In this document: positions 3,836-8,130 of the stretch, in pieces
Position numbering within the stretch: the stretch's first letter is position 1
How the letters are laid out: every line of letters begins with the position of its first letter
NCBI GenBank assembly: GCA_001817685.1
Contig: MHIV01000018.1
Location: forward strand, 1-8,130
Origin: Candidatus Colwellbacteria bacterium RIFCSPHIGHO2_02_FULL_45_17
GTDB taxonomy: Bacteria; Patescibacteriota; Minisyncoccia; UBA6257; Colwellbacteraceae
Reading direction: 5' to 3'
DNA length: 8,130 bases
Made by a program: the position numbers and the translations under genes
Notes under the pieces: generated by a model
What the model saw: only the letters and a program-made list of their open reading frames with translations
Told to the model about the DNA's origin: nothing
Database searches by the model: none

Positions 3836-5932
3836 ATGGATTTAAATAGACAGAAATTTGCCAAGGAGATTGGCGGAGAGAATTTGATAATCGAAACATC
3901 TAATCTTGCAGAGCAAACCAACGCGGCTGTGACTGCGACGTACGGCGGAACGACAGTTCTTGCGACTGTCGTAATGGAAGATCGTGACAGCGAAACGGAT
4001 TACATGCCACTAACGGTTGATTACGAGGAAAAATTCTATGCAGCTGGGAAAATTTTGGGTAGCCGTTTTGTGAGACGCGAAGGGAAACCATCCGAAGAGG
4101 CGGTTCTGTCGGGGAGGTTGGTGGATAGGACGGTTAGGCCGTTGTTTGATAGGAGAGTTCGACGCCCAACTCAGGTTGTGGCGACAGTCCTTTCTTATGA
4201 CGGAGAAAATGACCCCGACTTTGTGGCTTTAATGGCTGCTTCAACTGCGCTTGCAGTTTCTGACATACCTTGGGGAGGGCCTGTCGCGGGCGTTAGCATT
4301 TCAAAAATAGACGATAAGTTTGTAGTGAATCCAAAGAACAGTGCGATGACGGATGAGAATACTGCACTTCGGGCGTTTTTTGCAGGAACTGACAAGCATA
4401 TAAACATGATCGAGCTCGGAGGAAACGGGGTGAGCGAAACGGATGTTATAGCGGCTGGTAAAGAGGCGATGCAGGCTGTAGGCGAACTCATAAATTTTCA
4501 GAATGAGGTAATTAAAAAAATCGGTAAAGAAAAAGCGGAGATTAAATTCGACGAACCATCGGCAGAATTTGTGAAAGAAGCGAAAGACTATCTGGAAAAG
4601 AACTTAGAGGACGCAGTTTATGTAAAAGATAAAAAAGACAGGTCTGATAAAATTGGCGCTCTTAAGAAAGAATTAAAGACACAGCTCGAAGTGAAATTCG
4701 AAAATGATATGAAATACTTCGACATGTTTTTTGAGGACGAACTCGATAAGTTAGTTCATAAAAATATTTTAGACTCTGACAAACGTCCTGATGGAAGAGG
4801 TTTAGATGAAGTTCGCGATCTTTATTCAGAAGTCGGCCTACTTCAGAGAACGCACGGCTCAGGCCTCTTTGTGAGAGGCAACACCCAAGCTCTTGCTCTC
4901 ACAACATTGGGCGCGCCAGGCGATTCTCAATTACAGGACACAATCGAATTCTCAGGAAAAAAGCGTTTTATGCTCCACTATAATTTCCCTCCGTTCTCTG
5001 TTGGTGAAGCTCGTTCTTTCCGCGGTCCTGGGAGGCGTGACATCGGACACGGCGCACTGGCAGAAAAAGCTCTAAGGTCGCTTATGCCCAGCAAAGAAGA
5101 GTTTCCATACACGGTGAGAGTCGTTTCAGAAATTCTTTCTTCAAACGGGTCTTCATCAATGGCTACAGTTTCTGCTTCGTCCCTTAGCCTTATGGATGCA
5201 GGCGTGCCAATTAAAGCGCCCGCGGCTGGCATTGCAATTGGACTAGTTACCGGAGATAACGACAAATATAAAGTTCTTACGGATATCCAGGGACCGGAAG
5301 ACCATTACGGAGATATGGATATGAAGGTGGCTGGGACAAAAAACGGCATAACGGCGATGCAAATGGATGTAAAAATCCAAGGAATTACTTTTGAAATATT
5401 TAGTGAAGCGCTCGATGCTGCAAAGAAAGCCAGGCTTCATATATTGGATACAACAGACAAAACTCTTGCTAAGGCGAGGGAGGACTTATCGGCTTACGCG
5501 CCGAGAATTCTTTCTATCACAATTGACCCGGCAAGAATCGGAGAAGTAATCGGCCCAGGCGGAAAGGTAATAAATGGGATAATAGAGGCAACTGGCGTCG
5601 AGTCTATCGATATAGATGATGACGGAACGGTTTTTGTAACATCAAAAGATAAAGACTCAGCAGAGAAAGCGATCGCGGAAGTGAAAGCTATCGTAAGCGA
5701 TTTAGAAATCGGGGAGACAATAGAAGGAACAGTCGCTAAGATATTGGACTTCGGAGCAATAGTTGAATTCCCTGGCGGGAAATCTGGCATGATTCACGTC
5801 TCCGAACTAGGGGAGGGTTTTGTAAAGGATGTAAGAAGCGTTGTCAAAGAGGGCGATATCGTAAAAGTTAAGGTTCTGAAAGTTGAGAACGGCAAAACAT
5901 CGTTGTCTTTAAAACAAGCCGGCAAGCAATAG
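3836..5932 (+). CDS. pnp: Polynucleotide phosphorylase (polyribonucleotide nucleotidyltransferase)
   Basis: PNPase degrades RNA from the 3' end using phosphate and releases nucleoside diphosphates; it works as a trimer in the cytoplasm. The 698 residues are full length. The first RNase PH domain (about 10-145) has GGTTVLATV and VRRPTQV. A helical linker follows (about 235-315). The second RNase PH domain (about 320-550) has FPPFSVGEA (384-392), GRRDIGHG, SNGSSSMATVS and EDHYGDMDMK, in which D489, D495 and K497 correspond to the metal-binding residues of the E. coli enzyme. The KH domain has the GPGGK loop (573-577), and the S1 domain runs from about 624 to 693 (GTVAKILDFGAIVEF, GMIHVSEL). The start follows the NYN stop by one base, with only an A-rich sequence as ribosome binding region. 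There is thus no room for the RNase III-cleaved leader hairpin that controls pnp in E. coli. Confidence 0.98.
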   Translation: MDLNRQKFAKEIGGENLIIETSNLAEQTNAAVTATYGGTTVLATVVMEDRDSETDYMPLTVDYEEKFYAAGKILGSRFVRREGKPSEEAVLSGRLVDRTVRPLFDRRVRRPTQVVATVLSYDGENDPDFVALMAASTALAVSDIPWGGPVAGVSISKIDDKFVVNPKNSAMTDENTALRAFFAGTDKHINMIELGGNGVSETDVIAAGKEAMQAVGELINFQNEVIKKIGKEKAEIKFDEPSAEFVKEAKDYLEKNLEDAVYVKDKKDRSDKIGALKKELKTQLEVKFENDMKYFDMFFEDELDKLVHKNILDSDKRPDGRGLDEVRDLYSEVGLLQRTHGSGLFVRGNTQALALTTLGAPGDSQLQDTIEFSGKKRFMLHYNFPPFSVGEARSFRGPGRRDIGHGALAEKALRSLMPSKEEFPYTVRVVSEILSSNGSSSMATVSASSLSLMDAGVPIKAPAAGIAIGLVTGDNDKYKVLTDIQGPEDHYGDMDMKVAGTKNGITAMQMDVKIQGITFEIFSEALDAAKKARLHILDTTDKTLAKAREDLSAYAPRILSITIDPARIGEVIGPGGKVINGIIEATGVESIDIDDDGTVFVTSKDKDSAEKAIAEVKAIVSDLEIGETIEGTVAKILDFGAIVEFPGGKSGMIHVSELGEGFVKDVRSVVKEGDIVKVKVLKVENGKTSLSLKQAGKQ

Positions 5933-5977
5933 CCCCCTGGTATCCACATAGACGCTGTAATCTGAATTAGGTCAGTG

Positions 5978-5986
5978 TGGTATCAT
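5978..5986 (+). promoter_or_regulatory. Extended -10 promoter of the proline-rich protein gene, apparently leaderless
   Basis: TGG-TATCAT, with the hexamer at 5981-5986, is followed after 7 bases by the ATG at 5994. This is the same geometry as upstream of the recombinase. No convincing -35 box is visible 17 bases upstream (TAATCT). Confidence 0.5.
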
Positions 5987-5993
5987 TATGATT

Positions 5994-7166
5994 ATGAATG
6001 GAGATGCGCCCATGGGCCCTGCGCCCATGCCCGAAAATAACGAAATGAAGCCAACCCTTGATACATTAAGTACTCCGTCTGCTGTACCTACCCCCCCGCC
6101 AGTGCCTCCTACGCCGCCTGCTCCACCCGCGCCTCCAACATATTCTCCACCGACACTCTCACCATCACCGGCGCCATCACTTCCTCCGTCACCATCACTA
6201 CCCCCACCTCCACCGCCAAGACCTGCGCCACCTCCACCGCCCGCTCCTCCATCTGGAGATTTTGGTAGCGTACCCCCTCCACCATCACAGGAAGTCGATA
6301 TAAGAACAATGAAGAAAGATGTGGAGGCGCTGCGGTCATCAGGTGGAACTGGTGTAGAGCCGAGGTCATTTAATCCAGCCGATCTTGTGGGAGACGCGGC
6401 TTTCACGCCGATGGTAGATGCCGCATCGGAGTTGCCTGCTCCTAAAAGTAAGGCGCTCCTCATCTCTGTCGGTGTGGTAGTAGTTCTCGCGCTTGCTGCA
6501 GCCGCAGTATACTATTTCGTTTTGCCATTATTCTCACCCGACGAACCGGAGGTGGTTGTGGATGAGACACCGATTGAAGAAGAAACGCCTCCAATAACCG
6601 AAGAGCCAGCGTTTGTCCACAGTAGCTTTTTTATAGATGCAGATTTTACTAGTGAACCGAGACAGGCCGTCTTAACTGCGCTCACAGTAGGCGCGGTAAA
6701 TGCTGCCCTTGTAACAAGTGATGCCGCGAACGGTACGGTTGAAGAGGTTGTGTTTACTGCGAATGGAGATCCAGTTTTAGCAGAAGACTTAATAGGACTT
6801 CTCTTGCCAGGACTCGACCCAGCAATGTTTGCAGAAGACTTTACCGCGTTTGTATATCATGACGAAAACGGTGACTGGTCTGGGTACGTGTTTAAATTGA
6901 ATACCGACGCTAACGTTAGTATCGCCGGCGCGGCAGTCTTAAGCGAAATTGAGGAGAGCGTAAATCTAAGCTCCTTCTATCCAGAAAGTCCGGGTACGGC
7001 AGACAGTAACGGTTTTAGGGCGGGCTCAGTGGACGGTGTCTCAACACGATACCTTCCGTTTAGTGCTACAGGCGCTTCATTTAACTACGGATGGTTCGGA
7101 AATTACCTGATACTAAGCACGTCGTTCAAGGGATTTCAAGAAGCGTTGGGATTGCTGGGAAGTTAA
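5994..7166 (+). CDS. Proline-rich single-pass membrane protein with an external C-terminal domain
   Basis: The family is not recognised. From the ATG at 5994 it has 390 residues; the in-frame ATG at 5988 adds only two and lies too close to the -10 box, so 5994 is preferred. Residues about 30-98 are a proline-rich, probably disordered segment (38 prolines in 70 residues, with runs such as PPPPPP). A short charged motif follows (DIRTMKKDVEALRSSGG, about 102-118), similar to one I associate with hypothetical proteins of Parcubacteria. One membrane helix lies at about 154-176 (LLISVGVVVVLALAAAAVYY), preceded by KSK and followed by an acidic linker (EVVVDETPIEEET). This charge pattern predicts a cytoplasmic N-terminus and an external C-terminal domain (about 205-390), which has alternating strands and helices. 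There is no signal peptidase site. It sits between pnp and nusA with its own promoter. A role as a cell-envelope scaffold is only a guess. Confidence 0.85.
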   Translation: MNGDAPMGPAPMPENNEMKPTLDTLSTPSAVPTPPPVPPTPPAPPAPPTYSPPTLSPSPAPSLPPSPSLPPPPPPRPAPPPPPAPPSGDFGSVPPPPSQEVDIRTMKKDVEALRSSGGTGVEPRSFNPADLVGDAAFTPMVDAASELPAPKSKALLISVGVVVVLALAAAAVYYFVLPLFSPDEPEVVVDETPIEEETPPITEEPAFVHSSFFIDADFTSEPRQAVLTALTVGAVNAALVTSDAANGTVEEVVFTANGDPVLAEDLIGLLLPGLDPAMFAEDFTAFVYHDENGDWSGYVFKLNTDANVSIAGAAVLSEIEESVNLSSFYPESPGTADSNGFRAGSVDGVSTRYLPFSATGASFNYGWFGNYLILSTSFKGFQEALGLLGS

Positions 7167-7171
7167 TGGGA

Positions 7172-7201
7172 TTGACTCCCAAACTTAGGCTGTGATAGAA
7201 T
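7172..7201 (+). promoter_or_regulatory. Promoter of nusA
   Basis: TTGACT (7172-7177) and TAGAAT (7196-7201) are separated by 18 bases, and the -10 is preceded by TGA, giving a TGn extension. Transcription would start near 7208, leaving a leader of about 44 bases. The -35 begins five bases after the stop of the preceding gene. Confidence 0.65.
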
Positions 7202-7213
7202 CGAGCTACTAAG

Positions 7214-7235
7214 AAGGTCCGCACGCGCGGACCTT
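7214..7235 (+). promoter_or_regulatory. Perfect 9-bp hairpin at the 5' end of the nusA leader
   Basis: AAGGTCCGC (7214-7222) and GCGGACCTT (7227-7235) pair perfectly around the loop ACGC. It starts only a few bases after the predicted transcription start and is followed by a short TTTC rather than a real T-run. It may protect the mRNA 5' end, act as an attenuator for nusA, or weakly terminate transcription coming from upstream. Confidence 0.6.
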
Positions 7236-7251
7236 TCAAGTAAGAAACAAC

Positions 7252-8130
7252 ATGGATTTAAAAGCATTAATTCAAACAGTCGACCAGATCGCTGAGGAGA
7301 AAAGCATCGGTGCCGATAAAGTAATCGAGGCCATAGAGGGGGCCTTGGCTTCTGCATACAAAAGAGAATATGACAAGCGTGATTTTAATATAAAAGCCAC
7401 ACTCAATCGCGAGAACGGCGATGTTCAATTTGTGCAGGTCAAAGAGGTTGTAGATAAGGGGGGGGTTAGAATGGTGGAAGATGGCGAGGTAGAAGAAGAG
7501 GAGGAAGCCTCAGAGGGTGCCGAAGAAAAACTCCCGCGCTACAACGGAGACCGCCACATTTTTTTGGAAGATGCGCTAAAAGAGAAAAAAGATGCCAAGG
7601 TGGGCGATGAATTGGAGTTTCCAATAGACGAGAAGGGAATAGACTTCGGTAGAATCGCGGCTCAGACGGCGAAGCAAGTCGTACTCCAAAAGTTGCGCGA
7701 GGCCGAGCGCGATTCAATTGTCGGTGAGTTTAAAGATAAAGAGGGAGGGATTGTAAGCGGCGTAGTACAGCGATTTGAGAGAGGTAACGTTTTTATAGAC
7801 CTTGGGAGAACGACTGGCGTTATGTTCAGCAACGAGTCAATCCCAGGCGAGCACTATCGCGCAGGAGAAAGACTGCGCTTCTATGTGCTGGGAGTCCAAG
7901 CAGAGTCTAGGACGCCGGGCATAATTTTGTCGCGTGCTCATCCAAACTTCGTAAGCAAACTCTTCGAGTTAGAAATTCCAGAAATAGCAGATGGGGCTGT
8001 CGAGATAAAAGCGATTGCTCGTGAGCCTGGTTCAAGGACCAAAGTCGCTGTTGCGTCCAACGTAGAGGGAGTTGACCCTGTCGGAAGCTGTGTCGGCCAA
8101 CGCGGAACCAGAATTATGGCAATTACAAAC
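7252..8130 (+). CDS. nusA: Transcription termination/antitermination factor NusA (N-terminal 293 residues, cut by the window end)
   Basis: NusA binds RNA polymerase and the nascent RNA and modulates pausing, termination and antitermination. The frame is open from ATG 7252 to the window edge. The N-terminal polymerase-binding domain begins MDLKALIQTVDQIAEEKSI and includes ALASAYKREY; its conserved second half is GRIAAQTAKQVVLQKLREAER (about 133-153). Between them lies an acidic insertion (about 73-96, with EVEEEEEASEGAEE), a style I associate with Patescibacteria NusA. The S1 domain is at about 164-228 (GIVSGVVQRFERGNVFIDLG, IILSRAHP). KH1 starts near 231 with FELEIPEIADG, EIKAIAREPGSRTKVAV and the loop VGQRG (281-285), where the window ends. 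No Shine-Dalgarno is seen (upstream AAGAAACAAC). A run of eight Gs (7458-7465) is read in frame as lysine and glycines. Confidence 0.97.
   Translation, partial: MDLKALIQTVDQIAEEKSIGADKVIEAIEGALASAYKREYDKRDFNIKATLNRENGDVQFVQVKEVVDKGGVRMVEDGEVEEEEEASEGAEEKLPRYNGDRHIFLEDALKEKKDAKVGDELEFPIDEKGIDFGRIAAQTAKQVVLQKLREAERDSIVGEFKDKEGGIVSGVVQRFERGNVFIDLGRTTGVMFSNESIPGEHYRAGERLRFYVLGVQAESRTPGIILSRAHPNFVSKLFELEIPEIADGAVEIKAIAREPGSRTKVAVASNVEGVDPVGSCVGQRGTRIMAITN

Noticed and set aside
3393..5790. Several minus-strand open frames opposite the NYN gene and pnp
   Set aside because: All lie opposite well-conserved coding sequence, and none shows a ribosome binding site or recognisable motif.
5933..5977. Terminator after pnp
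   Set aside because: No stable hairpin with a T-run is seen between the pnp stop and the next promoter, so read-through is possible.
6090..6290. Possible CRISPR or minisatellite in the CCN-rich stretch
   Set aside because: The repetition is codon-level proline bias without fixed repeat units or spacers. No CRISPR array is visible anywhere in the window.
5972..6463. Glycine-rich minus-strand open frame
   Set aside because: It is the complement of the proline codons of the membrane protein gene (CCN read as NGG), with no promoter or ribosome binding site.

Overview
The window most likely comes from a Candidate Phyla Radiation (Patescibacteria) bacterium, probably Parcubacteria-like. This is inferred from the core genes: an rpsO-pnp cluster with an inserted NYN nuclease, a NusA with an acidic insertion in its N-terminal domain, a proline-rich single-pass membrane protein of a style common in these genomes, a tRNA-Leu without encoded CCA, and an almost complete lack of Shine-Dalgarno sequences in the core genes. 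TGA is never needed as a sense codon, so the standard bacterial code (table 11) fits.

Layout. Positions 1-1486 hold three tightly packed minus-strand genes: a protein with two Ig-like repeats, an unrecognised 211-residue protein, and the start of a membrane protein that runs off the window. They form one operon behind a promoter at about 1571-1599. This block is clearly GC-richer than the rest and each gene has a strong AGGAGG-type ribosome binding site. It therefore looks foreign to its surroundings, or could be joined to them by misassembly. Positions 1487-1830 contain no gene but are dense in inverted repeats, including a short imperfect copy of the tRNA-Leu 3' end and the tRNA terminator. 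tRNA-Leu(UAG) (1830-1910) and a complete XerC/XerD-type tyrosine recombinase (1962-2858) follow on the minus strand, with a five-unit heptamer repeat between them.

The divergent intergenic region 2859-3028 carries two dyads. One has 11-bp arms around a 7-bp centre and resembles a Xer recombination (dif) site. The plus strand then carries rpsO (S15), a NYN/PIN-like nuclease gene and pnp (polynucleotide phosphorylase), separated by only 2 and 1 bases, forming a ribosome/RNA-decay operon. A proline-rich, membrane-anchored protein with its own extended -10 promoter comes next. After it, behind a good promoter and a perfect hairpin, is the first 293 codons of nusA.

The core part links translation (S15, tRNA-Leu), RNA turnover (NYN nuclease, PNPase), transcription elongation (NusA) and chromosome resolution (Xer and a possible dif site). 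The best candidates for something undescribed are the GC-rich Ig-like/211-aa/membrane cassette with its palindromic leader, the dif-like dyad beside xer, and the apparent leaderless extended -10 promoters.
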